A DNA stretch of 64,000 nucleotides. Source: Gordius sp. MW1 (taxonomy: Eukaryota; Nematomorpha; Gordioida; Gordea; Gordiidae). The first letter of the stretch is position 1, and each line of letters opens with the position of its first letter. The notes below the pieces were generated by a model. It did not search any database and was not told where the DNA came from. It saw only the letters and a program-made list of their open reading frames with translations. The translations under genes were made by a program, and so were the position numbers. This document shows, piece by piece, positions 1-12,699 of the stretch. The stretch lies in assembly GCA_964036665.1 (NCBI GenBank), contig OZ038528.1:21315245-21379244 (forward strand), given 5' to 3'.

Positions 1-470
1 TCCAGTTTGTTTGTGTTGGCTAAAGACGGTCTAACCAAAAATATTGTAAACTCCATAGCACTTAGAGATTAATTCTGAAGTAAAACGGATCAGGGATTTT
101 TTTTATCGTTTCGGTAAGTATATCAATACATTATAGATGATTTAATTAAGATAAACTTTAAATATTTAAAATATTGTATCGATTATGTTATACAATAATC
201 GCATCCATTTATAGGACGGTTGCGTGAAGAGGAGGAATGGCGTAACGGATCAGGGATTTGTTTTAGGTAAGTATCCCAATACAATATAGATGATTTAATT
301 ATGTTAAAACTTTAAATATTGGAAATATTATGTTGATTATTGTATATTATTTTAGATCAATTAAAAGGACGGTGGGGTGGAGAGGAGGGATGGCGGGTTA
401 TAAACGGATCAGGGATTTGTTTTAGGTAATTATATTAACACATTATTTAATTATGTTGTTATCAATATAA
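1..470. repeat. Tandem array, ~160-bp unit (about 3 copies)
   Basis: The motif ACGGATCAGGGATTT recurs at about 85, 245 and 404, so the unit is about 160 bp. Each unit also carries a TTTAGGTAAGTAT-like stretch, an AT-rich run with TTTAAATATT, and a purine-rich GAGGAGGGATGG segment. The array probably continues left of the window. About 140 bp downstream the string GCCGGGTCAGCTAG (606-619) is followed by T, which resembles the CTAG|T end of Helitrons, but no convincing hairpin precedes it. No coding potential seen. Confidence 0.7.
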
Positions 471-599
471 TAATTTTAAATTTATATTTTTTAAATTGCT
501 GGCCAGCATTCCATTTTTTATTTAAAATTATAAGATTCTGACTCGAAATTAGAAGATGTTATAAAATATATAACTAACGAATGTACATTTAGCAAAACA

Positions 600-2160
600 A
601 CGTTTGCCGGGTCAGCTAGTTTCCTATAAAAGTAATTATTTTTGTTAGGCATATCAATTAACTCTTCTTCATCTTAATCTACTGTTAACTACTCTCAGAT
701 TTATGACTACTCATGTAGATATAATCATAGAATTATCAAGAATACTTGATAAAATGTTATAACTGTTATTACATACCATCTTTAGACGAAAAACTATCAA
801 AAATACTGCACTTTTTAAGATAAGACATACTAAAAAATCAAAAAATGTGGGAAAAAATACCACGAGGAAAAATTATCACGTTAAAATCAGAGTTTAAAAT
901 TTGAATATTTTCAATAAAAAGCAATATATACAAAAAATTTCTTCACAAATGGGTTTACAATAATGGGTTTTAATAATACCTTTCAAAAAAAATGTTAAGT
1001 TTTTTTTTCTTTCATTTTATGGAATTTGGGGTCGTGGAAGACCTCGGGCATATAAAACACTCTCTATCTTAAAAACTATTTAATAAAAACTAGCCAAATT
1101 TTGAAGAGATATTCTAAAGTAAATTTTGCAAAGCTACTGAAAAAATGAAATTGTAAATTCACTAATTTATTTTGTACAACATTTTTAAACTGCTTGGGGT
1201 CATTGTGACCCCACCCGACCTACGAAGTGTTAATTAATTCATTAGAATGGAAAGCATGTTAAAAAGGAAATTACACCTCACTTGCACAGTTTATTAAAAA
1301 GATATGGAAGTTAATATCCTATTTTACTGTTTAAAAAAGGGTAAAATACCTTTCATAAGGTACTAAACAATTTGTCTAATTCTTACACTAGACCTAAAAA
1401 AGAAAAGTTCAAAGCTTAAATTTATTCCTTTCCCTTTTTTTATTGTACCCATTTTAAAGAAAGTCTTGCTAATGATATATGTGTCCCTGCAAATGTAAAG
1501 ATCAAAGAATGTCTGCCATTGTTTTTTTTCTCTTAAAGGGGGTGTTTTTAATATTAGTTTTAGGGGTGGCGATACTTTTTGAAAGCATTGGTTATGTTGA
1601 GGATAAAAACAATTACGCCATAAAATCTGTAATTTATCGCTTTACCGTTAAAAGTGTGTTACCAATTTGTGATCAATAAAAGGTTCGTACACGTTTAGCT
1701 GGTTTCTATTAGCTTTCTATTTTATTATGGAAATAATAGATTGGTTTTAAACTCTAATAATAAGTAATACTTTCAGGCACGCCATGCGATGCAGAGCGAT
1801 AACAATTTTTTTTCTAACATACAAAATTATGGCTCCTCAGTTTAATCCTGGAAATATGACAGCTTTAGGTGACATAAATCATAAATTGATTGCGAGTGGG
1901 GGTGAAACCACTTTGCAATTTAATTACTAAAAATTGGTTATCACATTCACTTATAACTCGTGATATAATAGAAAAAGCATGTATAGAGTTGGTTACTTTT
2001 CAATTGTATAATAAATTGAACAAATAGTTAGTGATGAATCATTAGAGGAATTTGTAAAACAAGCACTAATATATAGAGCGCAAAATTTATCACAACTAAT
2101 TGGAATTTAGTAAATAATATAATTTAAATTAAATTAATATGTATGGTATAAAAAAAATTA
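600..2160. other. Non-coding AT-rich stretch
   Basis: No gene is supported here. The one short open frame (1479-1679) begins in low-complexity sequence and shows no recognisable domain. Nothing structured beyond A/T runs was seen. Confidence 0.5.
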
Positions 2161-2280
2161 CATACACGACTAAAAAATATAAAAACGCGCTATAACTTAA
2201 CGGATGGCATTGATCGGTGTATGGAAATCGTGTTGGATTTAACGATTTCCATTGTGATCTTTTGCCTGATAAAAAAGTAT

Positions 2281-2994
2281 TCATTGGGATCGTGAGTAAT
2301 CGAGGTTATATATTTTGAAATTTGTTATAGGAATTGGCTGCCCGGGACCTAAGTTACCGAGGGTCGTAGCTACTACTGGTACGTAAATAATATTGCTTAG
2401 GTATTTGTATTTATCCTCTTTCTTTCTCTCAGTAGAAGAGATGAGGTCGGGAGAGGCGTTAGATTTGGCGAATACGTCCACTGTAGTGAAGTCCCAGCAG
2501 GCGTTTAGGCCACGAGCCCACGGGATGATTGTTACTCCATCTGGTCTTTTCCCGTCAGTTGAGCTTAGGCCAGTGGGTTCTATTGTATTGGGAAAGCCGG
2601 CTTTCTTCAAAGATTGACCGATTATTTTATTTATTGTGTCATGACGGGGATGCCGCCCCTTGCTGTATTGGCAGTGTAGAGGATGATGGCCGTTTGCTAG
2701 AACGGGTTGGCGACAAAGGTCGCAGTTGAATGGGGACATAATGTCGCAGCCGAGGCGTAGGCCTACAGCTATTCGGAGTTCTTCGCCCGACAGGTGTAAC
2801 CCTAGGTTTTGGCCTGGTAGGGCCTCGAGCCATCCGTAACCCCCGGAGGATGCCCAATTGAAGTGGAGATTTCCCAAAGATAGGTTGTTCGAAGTGAGAT
2901 AAGCTACGGAACGTGCTATCAGTGGTAAGTCCCATTCCTTTTGGGTGGTTCCAGGTGGGTGAGTTGCGGAATCAAGTTTGAAGTCTTCCCACCC
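2281..2994 (-). pseudogene. 5'-truncated LINE: C-terminal Zn-knuckle + RLE-like domain
   Basis: An open frame runs from a stop just above 2994 down to the TGA at 2281-2283, about 237 codons with no break. It starts mid-protein (KLDSATHPPG...) and has no proper ATG, so this is the 3' end of a retrotransposon ORF, as left by 5' truncation. Visible in order: LARS-type and WLEALPGQNLGLHL segments, a CDLC...H...C zinc knuckle, GRHPRHDTIN, GKRPDG, WDFTTVD, and KYKYLSNIIYVPV. The CCHC followed by RPD, WDxTxxD and KYxxL is the arrangement of restriction-like-endonuclease (PD-(D/E)XK) C-termini of R2/NeSL-type non-LTR elements and of related invertebrate LINEs. Homology stops abruptly at about 2995. 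The probable 3' UTR continues to about 2160 and contains a GGAAATCGT...AACGATTTCC stem. Clade assignment is tentative. Confidence 0.7.
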
Positions 2995-4449
2995 CTAAAG
3001 TTGTACAAATTTAATTAATATACAATAAATTTGAACAAATTAGTACATCAAAGTTTTAATAACTGTAAAACTACATTGTTGAGAGTTTTCTGTTAGTGTA
3101 AACGTGATCTAGATTGACATATATTACGAGAGGTAGGCCGGTCTTTGTCACAATTTAAGCATAGTCTATTATGTATTTCAAATCTAAAGTTTAAATTATT
3201 TTTGTATTGTCCAGGCAGGAAATGTGTAAGAACTATGCAGCTTAATATTTTCAAAGCCCTGTAATCAAATTTTCAGCTAAATCAAGTTGACTAGCTTAAC
3301 ATGATATATAGAGTTACTTAAATTCAAATAAATTGTAAATTTGGGGTGGGCAAATGGAAAATTATAATTTTTCAATCTAATCTAAAAAGTACTCGATTTT
3401 ATTGAGTATAAAATAAAAATGGACCATGTCAATATCAATTAAGGTATTAATAATTTAACTAATTAATTTTATAGCTTATACATGCTCAACAAAATATTTA
3501 CTAAAAGTGTGTATAACCTTGTCGTAACACTTTAAAGCAAATGGTTTGTTTAATAGGTGATGGCAAAGCCTTTGACCTTGTTATTAAATAAGATTTTAAA
3601 TTATTTAATGAATTTTACACCTAATTTGGTAAATAAATAATGCATATTACATTATTTTTTCCATACCAACAAGACAAAAAATATTAAAAGTTCAGGCACC
3701 ATTTGTAAATATTTAAAAAGAACGAAATTACTATCCCTTAGGGTATTTTAGATGCAAAGTATCATTTTCCATTTATAGCAAATAACACTCATGCAATATA
3801 ACAATTTACAAAATATATATAACGTCCTGCTAACCATTTCATTAAAATAATTGCGAAACGTTCAATAGTTTTAAAAGCTAGCCACGATCGTTAATAAAAG
3901 GCACATTTTTACGCATCCTCAACTAAGCCAGGCTTGTTAAGGCGTATAAGATTATTGTGCATACATAGATAACTACATTACATTTAATTAATTACTCTTT
4001 TAATATTTTAATCACGATCGATAGATTACTGAATTTTCTAATTTTCTTAATGGAAAATTGTCATATTGTGGTATGCTATGACATATGTGATGACCTACTG
4101 ACATATTCTAAAGTGCCTCAAATTTTAAAATGTATTTATATAAATTAATGGATATTATTTTACAGAGCTAAAAATGTACAAATATATGAACTTTCCTTCG
4201 GATTATAACAGAGTAGAGAGTTTTTAATATATCAACTGCGTTCTATATTTCATGAGCACGTTTTTTACATTAGTAGTTATGTCACTTAATTTATGGTATT
4301 ATATATAGTCGCTATGTCTAAAATAGACTAAATTTTTTAGTTTAACTAATTTTTCCTATAATTTGGTTGCTTTAGCGTCAACTAAAAGCTATAAATTAAT
4401 TGTTGCAAAATTGTGGGTTCAGAATTATTTAACTATATTAAATGGTTAT

Positions 4450-4600
4450 TTGGCTTGGCGTAGCCAGGGTTGTTGAGGAGTTAATAGTGCTTTAGGGAGG
4501 GGCAAATTTTTTTAGAATTTAAGCCATAATTATAATAAAATTTTAAGAATTTACGGATTTAGTGGGAGGCAGCCGCCCCTCACTGCCACCCCTAGCAATT
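4450..4600. mobile_element. MITE relic with GGCGTAGCCA end
   Basis: The sequence opens with TGGCGTAGCCAGGG, has a shared middle (GGGAGGGGCAAA..., AAGCCATAATTATAATAAAATTT) and ends in GGCAGCCGCCCCTCACTGCC. The same middle and right part recur at 7560-7800, 23170-23345 and 59290-59540. The other copies end in TGGCTACGCCCATG-type sequence, the complement of the left end here, so this is a short inverted-repeat family. No transposase and no clear target duplication seen in this copy. Confidence 0.55.
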
Positions 4601-7559
4601 ATTTTGCTATCAAATTTAATATTCTTAGGTAACGGTAAATTAAATTATGCTGTTGATCCTAACATCTGAACTCTACTAACCCTTATTACATAGATTATAT
4701 TTATGATAACAACCTTGTACAATTTAGTCTTAAAAAGAAGTAATTAAGTTTAAAAAGGTTAGGTAATATTTAAAAGCTTAATTTTAGTTTAAAGAGGATT
4801 AAAAATGTTCTAACGGTATTGTACCATATTAGATAGAAAAGCCTAATTGTGTGTGTGTTTGGAGGAAATGAAAGAGGACAAAAAGAGGCACTGACCCATT
4901 ATCGATTAATTAAGGATACACAGTGCTCTTGTATGAATATAACCACATACTCATTTTGATCCCCTAAATGTTGTATTTTAGTTGCGGCAAACTTTAAATT
5001 TTTTTTAGATATAAGCCCTTTCCCCCCTTTGGAATGCTTGAATTTAAATATATTGGGTGTACAACATGACTACAGCTATTCCTAAACAAACCACAAAGCA
5101 ATACAACCAGTAATCTATTACGATTATCGCACAATATAAGCTTAGGGGATCGAAGTCCCTAACTAATAATTTATAAATCCTTAATCTCCAACATCCTTTC
5201 CTATAGCGAAAATTGCGAACTACATGACGACCAGCACGAGCATATAATAGAATGGAAAATATCGCTCGCATATATTGGCAGACTTCTTAAATGACGCAAA
5301 CACCTATGATAACATCATGTATGAGGACTATTTTTGACTTCTCCACGACACCTTTATACAACGACGGGTTTAGGGAAAGCTTTTAGCTAAATTGTATTTC
5401 AAATAAATTCTATGACGAAGTTAGGATGTTGTTAGGTTTTATATTTTCAAATAAATGGGACATTTTAACAGCATGATATTCAAATATCCCGAACTCGCCG
5501 TTTTTCCTTATCATAGATACCATTTACTTGCATGTTCGTCCATACCTTCCAGCCTCCATAAAAGTAATCTATATATTTGGTCGATATATAATTGAGAAGT
5601 GGAAAACCTTCTTATTGCCTAATATTCCACCTACATAATATTTTAGGATCCTTTGCATCACCTTGCACCATCCAAAAAAACTTATACTCGATTCTTAAAA
5701 CGGCATAGTGATTATATATCTTAACATAGCAACACATACCTGGTATTCATAATATAATAGTTACTTCTCTACAAGGTAAATATTTATTTAATCAAAAAAC
5801 AATTATACTTTCTTTACACATTGCCCATTAGTTAATTTAAAGTGTATTGATATTAAAATAGTTTAAGTGTACTTTAATTAAATATTCTTAACCTAATCCT
5901 GCTTGAATTTAAAATTATACTATTTAATATGAAATTGAATAAATTGGTCATTTAATCTCAATTTATCTATCATCGTATCTTATTTATATGATAAAACTAA
6001 ATATGAGAGCTAAAACCATACAGTATTGGTTTGCATTTACTCGAACAGTAAAATGTTTGAATGCAAGTTACTCTAATTTTTGCCAATCATTTTTTGTAAT
6101 AAGTCTTTGGCACAAGTGGAGTAACCCCTAACTATTGTTCAGCTTTTTGAATGGATTAAGGCAAGCTAGAAAAGAATTTTACAAGGCATAAATTGTTCAA
6201 GATCGATATTCCAATATTTCTTTTTGATGTATATACCAATAATATTTTTATTTGTCCTTATAAAATTTAAACAATTTTTAAGCGTCATTTGTAATATCTT
6301 TTATAACGCCTTTAATGCAAATTTTTACTGTGACGATAAATTTGTTACAAAACTTATTGCAGCTTTTAGATATAACTATAAGGATATACATGCTGCCAAA
6401 AAGTCAAATTATTAAGCACTAACAAGGGCCTTATTAATTAGAAAAAATATAATACATTTTTTACAACAAGTTATTTAGTCATTAAAGAGTTGATAGGACT
6501 GACCTTATGCTAGATATTTTAAATGTTAATTAGTGACATATGGGACCACTAATTATTGCGTCCAAACAATGTTATTTTTGTCATTATATTAGAACATGAC
6601 TTACTCATTAAGCTAATGTATTGTATAAACCTTGCTTCTCATGAATAATTCATAGTAATATAATCATTAAAATAACTCATAAAATACAAGATTGCTTTCA
6701 TTTATTAATGATCATATCCCCTTTTTGCTAAATAATATCTTTATTTTTAATGATACATTACCCAAGGGCCTATATAGGGGCTAAAATATGTATGTCTTTA
6801 CGCTATCTTATTCATCATTGAATGGTAAAACAGTGTAGTCACACAACCCCGAAACATGTTTGTAAATTTATTAAAAATTCAGGCGGTGTAAGAATTTTGA
6901 ATATAACATTTGCATCCACAACAATATTATAAACTGATTAACCTTACACTAAATCGATTATCCAACATTGCACGCATCAATCTTTACGATGATGGATTCA
7001 TAAATTAATATTTTAATAATATATGTAATATAGAGAATATTAAGAGAATCAAACAACTTTGTTTTGTATTAGTACGCATAAATATTATATAGCAATTGTA
7101 TTTTTTATATATAAAAGTCAAAAGGATAAACAATTACAAACATAAGTCAAGTAGGCCCAATTCTTCCACATTTTTGATAAAATTATTGAAGGCTTAAGCT
7201 AGACTTAGACTAAAATCAGTGAACGCTGAAAAAAGGTCAGAAATATGTGTTAATTAGAATAAATAATATTAATTAATCAAACTACGCTAGGTATTTGCAT
7301 TTCTAATGCTGGGCAAATTTATATATAACTAAAGGCATATATGGTAGCATTAACCTACACTAGTGATGTTTTTAAATAATTTAAATGTTGCTTTTTGGTA
7401 AAAGTTACACCTTATATACTTAAAACTTATAGACGCTATTACAAATAATACTAAGTAGTGGTTGGAAGTTATACACAAGAGCTAGCTGGGGATGTGAATC
7501 AACGGGCGGCAAGAAATTTAAAAAGGATTAAAATTTTCGAATTTTTTACTGTAGTTTCA

Positions 7560-7800
7560 TTACTCTTTGGAAAATATTTTAAATTAGAGGGGGGGTAGCT
7601 GCCCGTTCCTGCTTCCATGGGCGCAGGCAGCATTGGAATTAGAGGGGAATGATTAAGGAAGGGGCAAAATAAACATTTTTTTTGAAATTTTGGACATAAT
7701 TTTAATAAATTTCTGGATTTAGAGGGGGACAGGGCCTTCTTGGCGACGCCCATGCCTGATTACCGGTGGCTACGCCCATGTCTGTTCCCGTGGCTACGCC
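7560..7800. mobile_element. MITE relic, TGGCTACGCCCATG family
   Basis: Shares GATTAAGGAAGGGGCAAAAT and ATTTTGGACATAATTTTAAT with the copies at 4450 and 59290, then ends in two closely spaced GTGGCTACGCCCA repeats (about 7763-7804). An open frame across it (7499-7753, minus) is only the translation of the repeat. Confidence 0.55.
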
Positions 7801-10800
7801 CACGAATGTTTGGACTGCTACGTTCACTCATTTCCTGCGTTACTAGATAATATAAATAAATAAATTTAACGCTGCTATACGTGCATAACAAGTTACCACA
7901 GAATCCTATGATGTTTAGGAGGAATATATTAACAAATAATAAAACTAGTCAGAGGGAAAAAATTAAAGCCACCTACTGAGTTAGAAGGAATATATTTTAA
8001 ATTAATTGCCAACACACATTTTTAATACAGTCTTCTTGTATCTTAAGCCTAAATCATACTTGTCATCGTTTGACATTCGGACAATTTGTTGCATTGTTTT
8101 TAATTATCTCCTTTAATAGGTAAGAAGCCCTTTAATGCCTTTAAGTTCTCCCACGTCAGTCAATAATCACACCTACGTTAAATGTTAGGTATATAAATTA
8201 ATAGGTTTATATAAATTGGCAATATCATTAATAATTAAAGAAGTAATATATAATAACATTGCAAGGGTCAAGTTTTGCCTCATTAAAATATACTATTTGA
8301 TTAAAATTATTTATAAGATTGAGAATAGTGTAAACACGTCAGAGTATTCTTAGTAAAATATATTATACTATTTATGAACATGATTATCGACAATACCAAT
8401 CGCTCTGATCTCTTATTTAAATTAGTTTTAATTCTAATTATTTTTAAAGCATACGCCACAAAATTCCATTCTATTAATTTACAGAAATAAAAGTAAGTGA
8501 TTTCATTAATACTGTGTCATTTGAGTTTGGCTTTGATTTTAAACAGAAAACAGTTTGGCGCAACCTTCAGACATTGAATGTAAATTGATTATAACAATAG
8601 TTCCGTAAAAATGGCTCTGCATTTTTTAGCATAACCATCCACCTTTCATAAATTTCAAATCAACTTTTACTCAATTCAAATACATTTTCTTTGTTTGCAT
8701 ATTAATTGTATAAAAAGTCTTTATATTATTGTTCTTCCATGTTCAATTGTAACTGAAGGATGTTATTCACCTAGATGGCGAAACAATTGGAATTAATAAT
8801 GTATTCTAAGCTTCCAAACTTAAGGGTTACAATATAAGCACCGCCATGATGTTATATTTTGGACTAAAGGTCGTATCTAGATTATTGATATTATTATCTA
8901 TAATAAGCATGAATTGATAACATAATATCCATGTTTCACTCTATATAGTTTGTATCAATAATCGTATTTATTTAATCACAAGAATTCATAATATTAATAC
9001 ACTACAAAATTGAGTAACAAAAGTTTTTCCCAACACTATATTGTGGAAAAATTTCAACCGCAGAGTGTTTTATTACTTATCAACTTTATATGAATTCCAA
9101 TTTATCCGAATATATACGATAATCTGCCTAATCTCAAGGCTACCTCTCAAATAGCATTAGAAGTGTTAGTAGGTCAGTTATCTATCAAAACACGCATTGA
9201 TGGATTCGATTGCCTACTTAGGCATTGCCCTTTCAATTTGAACTTTGACCAATGTATTATTACGCATTTATATGTGTATCGATTATCGATAAGTCATCCT
9301 ATCTAAAAATTATTATAACATTTAAAAAATACTGTCGAGTTTTCATATAAAAATCACATAGACTTAAGTGCGAGCATAATGCTAAATATTAAAGGAATGC
9401 GAATTTAATTGTCCTCTTGCGTTCTGGCAAGCAAATTTGATTTACCCTTTAAAGCATGACATTAAATTAATGAGTTTACTTGGTGCTTAACTCATAGGTA
9501 GTAAAGTGATTATAATGACATCAGTTTAACTTTATTTGGGAGGAGATGATTTGAAAATATAACTTGACTGATGAGTCTAACATAGGCATAATAAAGTTTT
9601 ATAATAGTTTGTCAATTAAGTCAAACATAAGATGAAAAATGTGCTTCCAATAATTCTAAGTTGATTAAATTAATTAAACTTTACTCAAATTCCGTTCCAA
9701 GTTAAGCTAATTTTGCCAATATAATTATATTTTATAGTAAAATGTTTTGTTTTAACCCTACTTATATTAATTTTAAATCCCTAAAGTTAGCGTTTTCAAC
9801 CTGTTCTCAGACGTGACCCCGCTGCAAACCTAAATAACATAAGGCCGAACACACATAATTATTAAATAATGCAATCGTAAAAGGGGAAACGGAGAGGGCC
9901 TGAAATGTGTAAATCGCTTTTGTTTTAAAAATCAATAAATATTTTTTAATGGCACGACACAAAGCCATATATTTTTATTTTGTTAACCGCGTGCTCATGG
10001 TTTGGGATGAGGAGAGGATAGGCGTTTGATTAATTTGTTGAATTCCTACATGTCAACTTTAGATATCTATCTCGATTAAACTATCGAATTGGCGGATGTA
10101 ATGTTTAATATTCAAAATCCACACTCCCATTAAATCAATGTTACAGGGTGTGAAAAAACACATACCAAACATGATTCGATGATTAATTATTAGGAAGCGC
10201 AAGGGTTAGATTTAATAGAATTATCAGGCGCAGACCAGTCACCTCAAGTTGTAGTTATTTGGTAATATAGCCTGGCAAATATTTTAGAGGTTTTAAAGTT
10301 AATTTATGAACTTTAAAAATAAATTCAAATATATATAAAAATAATTTATTATATTGCTTGCATAAAATATAAATTTCAACTTTTGTATTAATTGCTATGC
10401 ACCCTACATATAAAATATTAAAATAACTTTTAAGATTAGTTATTTAGTATTATTATTAAACATTTCGAATAGGACAATATATATATTTTGGAAGTCTATC
10501 TTTGCCTTATGACTTAAGCTTTTACTTATTATAAAAGTTTAACTAGTATCTGCAAACCCCATGACTCTGGGACCAAGTATACCATAAAATAGAAGATAGT
10601 TTGACCATAATTAAATTTTTAATTAAATTCACTGACAAAGTACACAAGTATTTAAATATTTAATATATACTTAAAAATATTTTTTTACAATTCTTTCCCA
10701 TCCAATTTTACATAAAATTAAAGTAAATCTTAGTTTAATATAAAAATGGTCAGCATAAATAATTTAATGACCTTTGAATAAACCTCTCAATTTCTAACTG

Positions 10801-11493
10801 ACACATTAGCGTGACATAATATAATATGTTCAATGCAGCTCTTAGTTGAATTTCCATTTTCTAAAGTACCTAGTATACCTAAGGTCAAAACCCTCCTTAC
10901 ATTAAAATATGTTAACGTGCATGTCGGCCACCAACATTAAGATGTATTTATGGAGTTTGGGAAAAAGTGGCTGGTCTTAGATTAAGTATCTCGATGTCAA
11001 GCTTAGTCCATAAATTACGATTTCTAATGGCTTTGTAAATGAATTAATACCACGTAATAAATAAAATCATTCATGTGGAATAAGGTATACTGCATAATCC
11101 TGATGGCATTATCATATTTATCCTTAGGCAGCTTATGGGGTCCGTTTATAATAAATGGCCCGCTATTAGTTTTTTTCAAAGGATTTTCTTTAACTCGAGA
11201 TAAGGTAGACATCGTTGTAAATTATAGGTTTGAAAACATAGTGTACATAGGATTTGGTCATTTTTGATATAAATTGTATATGCAAATATATTTTTACCCG
11301 CATAACAAATTTCTAGTCTGCAAATCATTTACATCTATTTATTTTGACCCTTAAATTCCCTTTTAATCGAGATAACGTAAACAACAACATTTAATATTGG
11401 ATTAAATTAGCTATTAATAAGGTGGCAGTGGTTGAATGGTAAAATATGTCACATTTAAATGTTTATATTTTAATAAAGTTTTACATATCATAG

Positions 11494-11904
11494 CTGCGTC
11501 AACTAGGAAGTAGCGGTTGTGGTCCCGTTTTTCCTTACTTAACCTTCCTGTTACCATCATCACCCAACAAATCTTCCCTCACGATTCATACCTTATCCAA
11601 CCCTAGTCCCGCGGGCCGTAAGGCGTCGTCGACTCGAAAAAGAGAAGACCCTTACAAAATTAGTTTTACGGATTTGGAGGACAAGTCTGAACGACCAACC
11701 CAAGCCGCACCAAATCGAAGTGAAGTGCAAAAAGGGCATAGCTTAGATCGAGAGGATAATAGCGATGATGCACGCGATGTGGGCAAAGCGGAGAAAAATA
11801 GCGATGCTACAGGTAAAGGGGAACTGGCAGTCGCAATTATAACGTCTGATGGCGCTAGTCCTAGGCTTAACTCTACCAGTACCGGTTACTACTATTCCTA
11901 CTTG
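11494..11904 (+). other. Open frame in phase upstream of Di-Ras start
   Basis: From the TAG at 11491-11493 to the Di-Ras ATG at 11905 the Di-Ras frame stays open for 137 codons without any ATG. The region is less AT-rich than its surroundings and its translation is polar and low-complexity (D/E/S/N-rich, for example [16 protein letters not shown]). A pyrimidine-rich tract ending CCAACCCTAG at about 11606 could be a splice acceptor. It may be 5' UTR or an N-terminal extension fed by an unseen upstream exon. Confidence 0.45.
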
Positions 11905-12691
11905 ATGCCGGAGCAAGGAAGTAATGATTATCGTGTTGTTGTATTCGGGGCGGCCGGAGTGGGAAAATCATCACTAGTCCTGAGATTCGTGAGAGGAACC
12001 TTTAGGGAATCGTACGTCCCTACGGTAGAAGACACTTATCGCCAAGTCATCACGTGCAACAAAAACGTATGTACGCTTCAAATCACAGATACCACGGGGA
12101 GTCACCAATTCCCAGCTATGCAACGCTTAAGTATATCGAAGGGACACGCTTTTGTTCTGGTTTATAGCGTCACTCGACCCGAGTCCCTGGACGAACTAGC
12201 CCATATTTACTCCTCCATAAATGAAATTAAGGGTAAATTGCCGAATATATTATTATTATTATTAGTGTTCTAACATCCTCTATCAGGATATTACATTTTA
12301 TTCGTTTTAATTGTTTATGACCCCACTCCCATTATTATATTAGCAAATGTGTGTTATTCAAGGTGCCGATGCCATGGAACACGTTCCTATTATGTTGGTG
12401 GGTAACAAAGTTGATGCCGAACCTGGTGAGAGAAGAGTGAGTTCGGAAGCGGGAGCTGCACAAGCCAAATCTTGGGGTTGTGCTTTTATGGAAACTAGCG
12501 CAAAAACAAATCATAATGTACAAGAAGTGTTCACGAGCCTCTTTCAAATGGAGAAAAGGCGAAACGTAACTTTACAAGTACAACAGTCCAAACAATCGTC
12601 TTCGGAAGACAAACGCTACAAAACTACCCTAACGAAAAAACGAGACGTTACGAATAAGTATAAAAAAAGTGGAAAGTGTATAGTTATGTGA
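11905..12691 (+). CDS. Di-Ras family small GTPase (2 exons)
   Basis: Exons 11905-12232 and 12363-12691 with a 130-bp GT-AG intron (phase 1) join to 218 residues; human DIRAS1/2 are about 200. The start is chosen because [15 protein letters not shown] is the conserved Di-Ras N-terminus. Nucleotide-binding motifs are all visible: GAAGVGKSS (P-loop), YVPTVEDTY (switch I), [12 protein letters not shown] (the Di-Ras form of G3, in place of the usual DTAGQ), NKVD (G4) and ETSAK (G5). The protein ends KSGKCIVM, a CAAX box for prenylation, preceded by a lysine-rich stretch, so membrane attachment is expected. Di-Ras proteins are Ras-like GTPases, mostly neuronal in animals, with altered switch II and low intrinsic GTPase activity. 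The linker before the CAAX is longer and Q/S/K-rich. The frame is intact. The frame is also open upstream without an ATG (see 11494-11904). Confidence 0.93.
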
Positions 12692-12699
12692 AATAGTTA

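Larger units (their letters stand above)
3000..11490. other. Gene-poor AT-rich intergenic region
   Basis: About 8.5 kb without a supportable gene. Short open frames (for example 5044-5271, 6224-6415, 11024-11267) lack homology, domains or splice context and overlap each other on opposite strands. Two relics of a MITE family (near 4450-4600 and 7560-7800) are the only structured items found. Long-range regulatory DNA for the neighbouring Di-Ras gene is possible, but nothing in the sequence shows it. Confidence 0.5.

Noticed and set aside
2393-2935. Plus-strand and alternate-frame open frames over the LINE fragment
   Set aside because: Shadows of the minus-strand retroelement frame, which alone has motif content.
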